A DNA stretch of 16,010 bases from Chitinophagaceae bacterium. GTDB taxonomy: Bacteria > Bacteroidota > Bacteroidia > Chitinophagales > Chitinophagaceae. This document shows positions 1-6,225 of the stretch, one piece after another (position 1 is the stretch's first letter; the number at the start of each line of letters is the position of its first letter). The position numbers were made by a program, and so were the translations under genes. The stretch spans positions 1-16,010 of the forward strand of contig JAICHT010000045.1 in NCBI GenBank assembly GCA_025924755.1, given 5' to 3'. The notes under the pieces were generated by a model that worked only from the letters and a program-made list of their open reading frames with translations, did no database searches and was not told the DNA's origin.

Positions 1-284
1 ATATGATAGGGTTTTTACCAGGCTTTGCATATATGGGCACGGTAGATGAAAGGCTGGTCATGCCCAGGAAAGCACAACCACGAACAAAAGTGGAAGTCGG
101 CGCTGTAGGTATTGCCGGAAGCCAAACCGGTATTTATCCGTTTGCCTCACCAGGTGGCTGGCAGATTATTGGCAAAACACCTATACAGCTTTTTAACAGG
201 CAGAAGGAAAACCCGGTGCTATTGACAGCAGGCGACGAAGTAGAATTTTACTCAATCAGCCAAAATGAGTTTGAAAATTATTAA
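1..284 (+). CDS. pxpB: 5-oxoprolinase subunit PxpB, C-terminal part (partial)
   Basis: This is the C-terminal 94 or so codons of the KipI/allophanate hydrolase subunit 1-like protein; the reading frame is open at the left edge, so the true start lies outside the window (first complete codon at base 3). The segment carries the family's GFLPGFAYMG motif near its visible start, the conserved PRKAQPRTKV stretch, and GSQTGIYPFASPGGWQIIG, all typical of the cyclophilin-like C-terminal domain. In the family PxpB works with PxpC and PxpA in ATP-dependent hydrolysis of 5-oxoproline to L-glutamate in the cytoplasm. It overlaps pxpC by 20 bases, which implies one transcript and coupled translation. The KipI name (inhibitor of the sporulation kinase KinA) comes from Bacillus and is not expected to apply here. 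Identification is firm because all three subunits lie together. Confidence 0.93.
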   Translation, partial: MIGFLPGFAYMGTVDERLVMPRKAQPRTKVEVGAVGIAGSQTGIYPFASPGGWQIIGKTPIQLFNRQKENPVLLTAGDEVEFYSISQNEFENY

Positions 285-1263
285 GGCAGGCATGCTCGAT
301 ACCATCCAGGATTTGGGCAGGCAGGGCTACCAGCATTTAGGTATTAATACCAATGGTGCTATGGATCGCTTTGCGGCCCGGCTGGCCAATGGTTTGTTGG
401 GGAAAGATTTAGCTGCGCCAGTAATTGAAATGCACTTTCCGGCAGCCGCCATCTTGTTTGAAAAACCAACAATCATATGCATCACCGGCGCTGATTTTTC
501 GCCTGTTATCAACTACAAACCTCTTCCTATTAATCACCCCATAGCTGTTAATAAAAATAGCTTGTTGCAATTTACCGCGGTAAAGTCCGGTGCACGATGC
601 TATATAGCCACAGCGCAGGATTTACAGATAGATAAGTGGCTAAACAGCTATAGTACTAATTTAATAGCCGCCGCCGGGGGTTTTAATGGAAGGGCATTGC
701 AAAAAGAAGACAGGATCAGTTATAAAGACTACAGGATATTGAATTCTCTTTTTCATGGTAAAGACGTAATCATTTTGCCGTGGACTATTGGCCAATTGAC
801 TACGGCTAACACTAATGAAATAAAATGTGTGCAGGGAAGTGAATGGAACTGCCTCACCCATGAGTCTAAATTGTTGTTTCAAAAAGAACCGTTTCAGATA
901 TCTACTATAGCAGATAGAATGGGATATCGCTTAACCGGGAGACCCTTAAAAATAAAAGAAGAAATCTCTTTATTATCTTCTGCCGTAAACTTTGGCACGG
1001 TACAATTATTACCTAATGGAAAGCTGATTATTTTAATGGCCGATCATCAAACCACCGGCGGCTATCCAAAAATAGCTCACGTTATTTCTGCTCATCTTCC
1101 GGTATTGGCACAAATGACGCCACACCAGGAATTGACGTTTGCTATGACTGATATGGAAACAGCAGAAGGCGAATTATTTCAGCAGCACAAATACTTACAA
1201 CAGTTGCAAAACACCTGTAAATTAAAAATGGAAAGTTTCTATAATGCAAACCTGCGATCTTAA
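265..1263 (+). CDS. pxpC: 5-oxoprolinase subunit PxpC (biotin-dependent carboxyltransferase-like family)
   Basis: The 332-residue product belongs to the KipA/allophanate hydrolase subunit 2-like family. Diagnostic segments are the N-terminal AGMLDTIQDLGRQGYQHLG (residues about 8-26) followed by NGAMDRFAARLAN, a central CITGADFSP, a middle AAAGGFNGR (the family usually has a variant of ARGGIDG here), and near the C-terminus DRMGYRLTG and ADHQTTGGYPKIAHVIS. Length is usual for the family. In the Pxp complex it is thought to form the catalytic assembly with PxpB, while PxpA acts on the same substrate. The ATG at 265 lies inside the end of pxpB, and the stop at 1261-1263 lies inside pxpA, giving 20-base overlaps at both ends. 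No separate promoter is visible, so I infer operon transcription from upstream of the window. Confidence 0.95.
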   Translation: MSLKIIKAGMLDTIQDLGRQGYQHLGINTNGAMDRFAARLANGLLGKDLAAPVIEMHFPAAAILFEKPTIICITGADFSPVINYKPLPINHPIAVNKNSLLQFTAVKSGARCYIATAQDLQIDKWLNSYSTNLIAAAGGFNGRALQKEDRISYKDYRILNSLFHGKDVIILPWTIGQLTTANTNEIKCVQGSEWNCLTHESKLLFQKEPFQISTIADRMGYRLTGRPLKIKEEISLLSSAVNFGTVQLLPNGKLIILMADHQTTGGYPKIAHVISAHLPVLAQMTPHQELTFAMTDMETAEGELFQQHKYLQQLQNTCKLKMESFYNANLRS

Positions 1264-1999
1264 TTGCGATATGGGAGAAGGCATCGGCAACGACGAAGCT
1301 ATTATGCCTTATATTACTTCAGCCAATATTGCCTGTGGTTATCATGCCGGAAACGAGGTTACTATGCAGCAAACGGTTCTGCTGGCAAAAAAACATGGAG
1401 TAGCCGTTGGAGCGCATCCATCTTTTTTAGACCGGCAAAATTTTGGAAGAACAGAAGTAAAAACCACTCCAGCCGAAGTATATCAACTGGTAAGCGATCA
1501 AATAAATAATCTGAAAAAAATAGCTGCTGCCCATAGTATATTGCTGCATCATGTAAAGCCCCACGGCGCATTATATAATATGGCTGCAAAAGATAAACTA
1601 CTGGCCCATGCCATTGCGCAGGCGGTATGGGATAACCACCCCGGTTTGATTTTATATGGATTAAGCGGCAGCTTTTTAATAAGTGAAGCGCATATACTGG
1701 GATTAAAAACAGCCAGCGAAGTATTTGCCGACCGCACTTACCAGGACGATGGTAGCTTAACACCACGATCGGGGCCGAGCGCTTTAATTGAACAGGAAGC
1801 ACAGTCCATTAATCAGGTATTACATATGATTACGAAAGGAAAAGTAACGGCGGTATCGGGGAAAGAAGTGCCAATTGTTGCTGATACTATTTGCCTGCAC
1901 AGCGATGGGAAACATGCTGCTGCTTTTGCTCAAAAAATTCATCATACCTTACAACAATATAGTATTGCCATTAAAACCATCGAGTCTCAAATTCTTTAG
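1244..1999 (+). CDS. pxpA: 5-oxoprolinase subunit PxpA (LamB/YcsF family)
   Basis: The 251-residue protein is a LamB/YcsF-family member with the (beta/alpha)-barrel signature DLNCDMGEG at residues 5-13, SANIACGYHAG at 26-36 (His34), GAHPSF at 56-61 (His58), HHVKPHGALYN at 102-112, and EVFADRTYQDDGSLTPR at 159-175. These are the conserved polar and His/Asp clusters of the family, and the length is usual (about 250). With PxpB and PxpC it hydrolyses 5-oxoproline to glutamate using ATP, recycling a product of spontaneous glutamine/glutamate cyclisation. The start ATG at 1244 overlaps the end of pxpC by 20 bases, and the stop at 1997-1999 lies inside the transporter gene. No frameshift or missing motif is seen. 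Confidence 0.96.
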   Translation: MQTCDLNCDMGEGIGNDEAIMPYITSANIACGYHAGNEVTMQQTVLLAKKHGVAVGAHPSFLDRQNFGRTEVKTTPAEVYQLVSDQINNLKKIAAAHSILLHHVKPHGALYNMAAKDKLLAHAIAQAVWDNHPGLILYGLSGSFLISEAHILGLKTASEVFADRTYQDDGSLTPRSGPSALIEQEAQSINQVLHMITKGKVTAVSGKEVPIVADTICLHSDGKHAAAFAQKIHHTLQQYSIAIKTIESQIL

Positions 2000-3167
2000 C
2001 GGCACTGGTTTGGGTGCTGCTTTCCTGATGGCTAATTCTTCTATTGGTCCGGGCTTCCTTACCCAAACCACGGTATTCACGCAGCAATTAATGACCAGTT
2101 TCGGGTTTGTTATTTTAGTGTCCGTATTGCTGGATATAGGTGCCCAATTAAACACCTGGCGCATACTAACGGTTAGCGGGCTACGGGCACAAGATCTTTC
2201 TAACAAACTACTTCCCGGCCTTGGTTATTTTTTAACGCTGATGGTAGTACTGGGTGGCTTTGCATTCAATATAGGCAATATTGCCGGCTGTGGTTTGGGC
2301 TTAAATGTTTTGATGGGAATCACGTTTCAGCAAGGCGCTGTTATTAGCTGTGTAATTGCCTTGCTGCTATTTTGGATAAAAGAAATCGGCAAAATGCTGG
2401 ATGGCTTCACTAAAATCTTGGGAACGGTAAAGATATTGCTCACACTTCTTATAGTATTCAGTTCCCATCCGCCTTTGCTGCAAGCCATTCATCATACCAT
2501 TCTACCTGTCAAAATCAGCGCAGCGGCTATTGTTACGATTGTGGGTGGAACAGTGGGCGGTTATATTACTTTTTCCGGTGCGCACCGGCTGCTGGATGCG
2601 GGTATTCAGGGCCAAGGCCAAATAGCACAGGTAAACCGCAGTGCAGTAAGCGGCATTATCATTTCCACTATTATGCGGTTCCTTCTTTTTTTAGCAATTG
2701 TAGGTGTATTGGTTCATGGCGCCGTATTGGATAAAGATAATCCGGCATCCAGCGTATTTGGGTCTGCCGCAGGTGAAGTAGGATTCCGCATTTTTGGTGT
2801 GGTGCTATGGAGCGCCGGCATTTCATCGGTTATGGGCGCCGCTTACACATCGGTTTCTTTTTTTAAAACCTTTCATCCTTTATTTATACGTCACGAGCGG
2901 TGGTGCATCTCTGCTTTCATACTCTTATCCACCCTCATTTTTGTATGGATCGGCAAGCCCAAACAACTATTAATTTTTGCCGGCATCATTAACGGATTGA
3001 TATTGCCGCTGGCATTGGCTATTGTGCTGGTAGCCGCTACAAGAAAAAGATTAATGAAAGGTTACCAGCACCCGGTATGGATGCAGTTAGCAGGCTGGAT
3101 TGTAGTAGCGGTAATGAGCTGGATGGGATGGCTGACGATTGTGGAAAGCTGGAATAAATTGTTTTGA
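1965..3167 (+). CDS. NRAMP-fold transporter of the 5-oxoproline cassette (YcsG-like)
   Basis: A very hydrophobic protein of about 400 residues with roughly 11 predicted membrane helices. The frame stays open upstream to TTG 1875, with ATGs at 1905 and 1914, but these would add a tail deep inside pxpA. I prefer TTG 1965, which gives MPLKPSSLKFF before the first helix, 400 residues and a 35-base overlap with pxpA; TTG 2010 is also possible. The first helix reads GAAFLMANSSIGPGFLTQT, aligned by eye to the NRAMP helix-1 segment that normally contains DPGN. The helix-6 segment reads VGGTVGGYITFSGAH where NRAMP metal transporters have an MPH motif, so the metal ligands appear absent. In Bacillus subtilis the relative ycsG also sits beside ycsF (pxpA) and kipI/kipA. 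I infer uptake of 5-oxoproline or a related acid across the inner membrane; the substrate is unproven. Confidence 0.85.
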   Translation: MPLKPSSLKFFSGTGLGAAFLMANSSIGPGFLTQTTVFTQQLMTSFGFVILVSVLLDIGAQLNTWRILTVSGLRAQDLSNKLLPGLGYFLTLMVVLGGFAFNIGNIAGCGLGLNVLMGITFQQGAVISCVIALLLFWIKEIGKMLDGFTKILGTVKILLTLLIVFSSHPPLLQAIHHTILPVKISAAAIVTIVGGTVGGYITFSGAHRLLDAGIQGQGQIAQVNRSAVSGIIISTIMRFLLFLAIVGVLVHGAVLDKDNPASSVFGSAAGEVGFRIFGVVLWSAGISSVMGAAYTSVSFFKTFHPLFIRHERWCISAFILLSTLIFVWIGKPKQLLIFAGIINGLILPLALAIVLVAATRKRLMKGYQHPVWMQLAGWIVVAVMSWMGWLTIVESWNKLF

Positions 3168-3336
3168 TTTAATTATAATATTTACAGGTTTCTTTTTAAT
3201 AATAACATTGCCACTTCTTCTACAAGCACTTTAGTTTATTTGTTACCTGCACCACTTTCAGCGAAGTCTTAATAACTTTAGTAGTGTATTTTACCCTTCC
3301 TTCCTGATATGAAATTCAAATATAAAATAAGGTCTT

Positions 3337-4047
3337 ATGGAAACCTACAATCAAAACGATTCCAATCGTCGCAAATTTCTTCAAAATAGCTTCAGGATTA
3401 CTGCGTTCTCCGGCATTGCAGGCATAAGCATTTTGTCCGGCTGTAAAGGAGAAGAAGATAAGGAGAAAGAAGTTTCGCCACCGGAAGACCTGATGCAGGA
3501 ACACGGCCTGTTAAACCGCATCCTGCTCATATACGATACCTGCAACATTCATTTGGTTAATAAAGAAAGTTTTCCGAAAGAGGCTTTGCTTAATGCTGCC
3601 GGGATTATACGAACTTTTGTAGAAGATTATCACGAAAAACAAGAAGAGAATTATTTGTTTCCGCGCTTTCAAAAAGCAAACCAGTTAACCGACCTGGTGC
3701 AGGTGCTTCTTCAGCAGCATAAAGCCGGACGGGCTATTACCGACCAGATAATACAGCTAACAAAATCATCGTCGTTAACCGAAAATGAAAATCAAAAATT
3801 ATCACAATTACTCACTGCTTTTAATACGATGTACCGCCCTCATGAAGCAAGGGAAGACACGGTATTATTTCCTGCCTTCAGAAAAATTGTTTCGCAACAC
3901 GAATATGATTCTTTAGGTGAGGAATTTGAAAATAACGAGCATAAGATTTTTGGTAAAGACGGCTTTGAAGCCAATGTAAATAAGGTGGCCGATATCGAAA
4001 AATCTTTGCAAATTTATGAGTTGGCGCAGTTTACTCCTAAGGTATAA
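3337..4047 (+). CDS. Hemerythrin-domain lipoprotein with twin-arginine signal
   Basis: The 236-residue product starts with a Tat-like signal: SNRRKFL at residues 9-15, a weakly hydrophobic stretch, and a lipobox LSGC at 33-36, so Cys36 is the likely lipidated residue. The mature part begins with a charged linker (KGEEDKEKE) and then a four-helix-bundle hemerythrin-like domain, about residues 50-190. The expected ligands of a diiron site are in order: His56, His99 with Glu103, His128, and His169 with Glu173, two of them as HxxxE. Family members bind O2, sense O2 or NO, or take part in iron handling; which applies here cannot be read from sequence. The gene stands alone, 169 bases after the transporter and about 300 before recA. 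Location is outside the cytoplasm, anchored to a membrane; which leaflet is uncertain. Tat export would suit a protein that folds around iron in the cytoplasm (inference). Confidence 0.88.
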   Translation: METYNQNDSNRRKFLQNSFRITAFSGIAGISILSGCKGEEDKEKEVSPPEDLMQEHGLLNRILLIYDTCNIHLVNKESFPKEALLNAAGIIRTFVEDYHEKQEENYLFPRFQKANQLTDLVQVLLQQHKAGRAITDQIIQLTKSSSLTENENQKLSQLLTAFNTMYRPHEAREDTVLFPAFRKIVSQHEYDSLGEEFENNEHKIFGKDGFEANVNKVADIEKSLQIYELAQFTPKV

Positions 4048-4342
4048 CTTACTGATATTAGTCACTACAGCTATAGAACATAGCAAAGAGGAATAGTAGA
4101 AAGTTTCGACAGGCTGATTATGTTTAAGTACATTTATCACAAATCTTTGAGCCAGATTTTATGGGGAAATCCTACCTAAAATCCACAGTTTTCTTTCACA
4201 TATTTTTATGGCATTTACCTGATAAATTTTTCTATTTTTCTTGCTAAATTCATTAGCTTTACGTGCTAATAAAATTTAAGAAAGACGGTGGTTTAAAGCC
4301 TACATCGGGTCACCATTCTTATTACATCTTCAAAACAAAAAC
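4048..4342. other. Intergenic region upstream of recA
   Basis: AT-rich stretch with no supportable ORF. It must hold the recA promoter. The best Bacteroidota -7-like match is TAGCTTTA at 4254-4261 (consensus TAnnTTTG, one mismatch), but I do not see a TTTG element at the right distance upstream, so it is only a candidate. No inverted repeat strong enough to call an SOS operator is visible. No convincing terminator follows the hemerythrin gene. Confidence 0.4.
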
Positions 4343-5341
4343 ATGTCAAATACCGAAAAATTAAAAGCGCTCAGGCTTACCATGGACAAAATTGACAAAG
4401 ACTTTGGTAAGGGTAGCGTCATGATGATGAACGAGCGTGGAGAACAAACGCAGGAAGTAGTTTCTACCGGCTCTATTGGTTTAGATTCCGCCCTGGGGAT
4501 TGGCGGTTTACCAAGAGGCCGTGTCATTGAAATTTATGGCCCGGAAAGCTCCGGTAAAACCACTATCGCCACGCATGTAATAGCCGAAGCGCAAAAGAAA
4601 GGCGGCATGTGTGCGTTTATAGATGCGGAACATGCTTTTGATAGTGCCTATGCTCAAAAGCTGGGAGTGGATATTGATAATTTATTGATCTCCCAACCGG
4701 ATTATGGCGAGCAGGCTTTAGAAATTGCGGACCGTTTAATTCTTTCCGGTGCGCTGGATGTAGTGGTTATTGACTCTGTAGCTGCATTGGTACCAAAGAG
4801 TGAATTGGAAGGCGAAATGGGCGATAGCAAAATGGGCTTGCAAGCACGTTTAATGTCTCAGGCCCTGCGTAAGCTTACTGCCACCATCAATAAAACCAAT
4901 ACCATTTGTATTTTTATCAACCAGTTGCGTGAAAAGATTGGGGTAATGTTTGGAAACCCCGAAACTACTACGGGTGGTAATGCATTAAAATTCTATTCTT
5001 CTGTGCGTTTGGATATCAGGCGTATGAGCCAGATTAAAGATGGCGAAGAAGCAGTAGGAAATCACGTAAAAGTAAAAGTGGTGAAAAACAAAGTAGCGCC
5101 GCCATTCCGCAACGCTGAATTTGATATCATTTTTGGTGAAGGCATTTCTAAGGTTGGCGAAATTTTAGACTTGGGCGTTGAAATGGGCATTGTACAAAAA
5201 AGCGGCAGCTGGTTTAGCTATAATACTGATAAACTGGGGCAAGGACGGGAAGGAGTAAAGCAATTATTGAAAGATAACCCGGCAATGGCAGATGAAATTG
5301 AAGGAAAAATCCGCGAAAAAATAAAAGAATTACAAGGTTAA
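4343..5341 (+). CDS. recA: Recombinase RecA
   Basis: RecA, 332 residues. It polymerises on single-stranded DNA, pairs homologous strands using ATP, and stimulates LexA-type cleavage where that exists. The Walker A motif GPESSGKTT is at 66-74, the Walker B segment LDVVVIDSVAAL at 138-149, DNA loop 1 EGEMGDSKMG at 156-165, and loop 2 with its flank GNPETTTGGNALKFY at 204-218. The ATP-sensing region NQLREKIG is at 193-200. The protein ends at KIKELQG without the long acidic tail present in E. coli RecA, which in that protein dampens DNA binding. The start ATG follows an A-rich leader with no Shine-Dalgarno sequence. A strong intrinsic terminator 30 bases past the stop indicates a monocistronic gene. 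No intein or disruption is seen. Confidence 0.99.
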   Translation: MSNTEKLKALRLTMDKIDKDFGKGSVMMMNERGEQTQEVVSTGSIGLDSALGIGGLPRGRVIEIYGPESSGKTTIATHVIAEAQKKGGMCAFIDAEHAFDSAYAQKLGVDIDNLLISQPDYGEQALEIADRLILSGALDVVVIDSVAALVPKSELEGEMGDSKMGLQARLMSQALRKLTATINKTNTICIFINQLREKIGVMFGNPETTTGGNALKFYSSVRLDIRRMSQIKDGEEAVGNHVKVKVVKNKVAPPFRNAEFDIIFGEGISKVGEILDLGVEMGIVQKSGSWFSYNTDKLGQGREGVKQLLKDNPAMADEIEGKIREKIKELQG

Positions 5342-5371
5342 TATCACTGGTAATAACTAATATATCTACTT

Positions 5372-5402
5372 ACCCGCTGCTAAAAAGTAGCGGGTATTTT
5401 TT
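5372..5402 (+). terminator. Intrinsic terminator of recA
   Basis: Arms ACCCGCTGC (5372-5380) and GTAGCGGGT (5387-5395) pair over nine positions with one G-T wobble around a TAAAAA loop, and the 3' arm is followed by A then six T. It starts 30 bases after the recA stop. Confidence 0.9.
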
Positions 5403-5424
5403 CAATAAGCATCACACAGGATAT

Positions 5425-5453
5425 AATGAAAAAGCCTGCTGTGAACAGGCTTT
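5425..5453 (-). terminator. Minus-strand intrinsic terminator facing recA
   Basis: The arms AAAGCCTG (5431-5438) and CAGGCTTT (5446-5453) form a perfect 8-bp stem with a 7-base loop. Read on the minus strand the hairpin runs directly into a T-tract (GGCTTTTTC), the form expected of a terminator. On the plus strand the tract is only TTTAAG. Together with the recA terminator 22 bases away it makes a back-to-back pair typical of convergent transcription units, which implies a transcript arriving from the right on the minus strand. Confidence 0.6.
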
Positions 5454-5460
5454 AAGTAAT

Positions 5461-5532
5461 CTATAGGTTGATAATTATACAGGTTTCAACAGATACTGGA
5501 TTTAAGCGATAACCTAGGGGTTTTTCATACAT
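5461..5532 (-). CDS. Candidate 23-residue micro-ORF, function unknown
   Basis: On the minus strand an ATG at 5532 opens 23 codons ending in TAG at 5461-5463. The peptide begins MYEKPLGYRLNPVSVETC and ends in a short hydrophobic run (three isoleucines, then Asn-Leu). The stop lies 7 bases before the minus-strand terminator hairpin, the usual spacing for a gene end. An in-frame stop (TAA) sits just upstream of the ATG, so it is not the tail of a longer ORF. I do not recognise the peptide. There is no clear ribosome binding site, which is normal for this phylum, and no convincing promoter. It could instead be a chance ORF in a small RNA or in a degraded gene. The support is position and terminator, not homology. 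Confidence 0.35.
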   Translation of the reverse strand: MYEKPLGYRLNPVSVETCIIINL

Positions 5533-5711
5533 GATTTATAGTGAGGTATATTCTTTTCAACAAGGTTGCAAATATCCTGCCATATATTAATATATTATTA
5601 TGAGTTATCAACCAAATATCACTTTCTATAACAGGTGGTTTACCTTAGTAAATAATTTTAGAATACGGTTAAGAAGTAATGTTTTTGAATTTATATCACT
5701 AAAAATAATCT
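5533..5711. other. Intergenic region upstream of mgsA
   Basis: Very AT-rich stretch completing the 370-base interval between recA and mgsA. I find no ORF of note on the plus strand. It should hold the mgsA promoter and, if the minus-strand unit is real, a second promoter reading left. On the minus strand a GATATTTG octamer (one mismatch to TAnnTTTG) occurs twice, but no matching upstream element is seen at a proper distance, so I call no promoter. Confidence 0.35.
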
Positions 5712-6170
5712 ATGCCTACGGATCGAAAAATATCGGGAAAAAAGAATATTGCACTGGTCGCACACGACAATAAAAAGAAAGATTTAATAGAATGGGCCGT
5801 GCATAATAAAAATGTACTTTCCCAGCACCAGTTAGTGGCCACCGGCACCACAGGTACTATGTTGGAAGCAGAGTTGCAACTGCCCGTACGCAAACTATTC
5901 AGCGGCCCGCTGGGAGGCGATCAGCAGGTAGGGGCATTGATAGCCGAAGGCAAGCTGGACTTTATTGTATTTTTTTGGGACCCAATGGAAGCGCAGCCGC
6001 ATGATAGTGATGTAAAAGCGTTGCTGCGCCTGGCGGTGGCCTGGAATATTTTAATGGCCTGCAACCGTACCACTGCCGACTTTATCTTAACCTCATTTTT
6101 AATGAATGAAGATTATATCGTTTCTATACCTGATTATTCGGGTTATTTAAAACGAAGACTTCCTTCATAA
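5712..6170 (+). CDS. mgsA: Methylglyoxal synthase
   Basis: The 152-residue protein converts dihydroxyacetone phosphate to methylglyoxal and phosphate in the cytoplasm, a bypass of lower glycolysis used under phosphate limitation or sugar-phosphate stress. Family signatures are ALVAHDNKKKDL (14-25; His18 and Asp19), TGTTG (44-48), SGPLGGDQQVGA (64-75; Asp70, the position of the catalytic base), FFWDP (87-91; Asp90) and PHDSDVKALLRLA (96-108; His97, Asp100). The usual motif is PHDPDVKALLR, so a Pro to Ser change occurs at residue 99, next to the active site but not at a catalytic residue. The stop is 55 bases before uvrB with no full terminator between, so co-transcription with uvrB is possible. 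No lysine-rich or membrane extension is seen; it is a plain single-domain enzyme. Confidence 0.96.
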   Translation: MPTDRKISGKKNIALVAHDNKKKDLIEWAVHNKNVLSQHQLVATGTTGTMLEAELQLPVRKLFSGPLGGDQQVGALIAEGKLDFIVFFWDPMEAQPHDSDVKALLRLAVAWNILMACNRTTADFILTSFLMNEDYIVSIPDYSGYLKRRLPS

Positions 6171-6179
6171 TAGTAATTG

Positions 6180-6204
6180 TTTCAGGTAAAAAAGTTACCG
6201 GAAA
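6180..6204. repeat. Imperfect inverted repeat between mgsA and uvrB
   Basis: Arms TTTCAGGTAA (6180-6189) and TTACCGGAAA (6195-6204) pair at nine of ten positions around a 5-base centre AAAAG. It sits 9 bases after the mgsA stop and 21 bases before the uvrB ATG. It has no T-tract, so it is not a standard terminator. It could be an operator, an mRNA processing hairpin, or chance in AT-rich DNA. Confidence 0.35.
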
Positions 6205-6225
6205 TTTAAAACTTGTAGTAGTAAT

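Noticed and set aside
1362..1802. 146-codon minus-strand ORF inside pxpA
   Set aside because: Shadow of a conserved gene; the plus-strand family motifs explain the region fully.
4287..4314. GGTG/CACC arms upstream of recA considered as an SOS operator or riboswitch stem
   Set aside because: Four pairs across a 20-base loop have no significance, and no known operator sequence is matched.
5426..5455. Plus-strand nine-codon ORF (MKKPAVNRL) inside the second hairpin after recA
   Set aside because: It coincides with the hairpin arms, is extremely short, and lies downstream of the recA terminator; most likely chance.
5461..5520. Distant inverted match between the ATAGGTT and AACCTAG segments
   Set aside because: Only about six bases pair across a gap of about 45 bases; too weak to call a structure.
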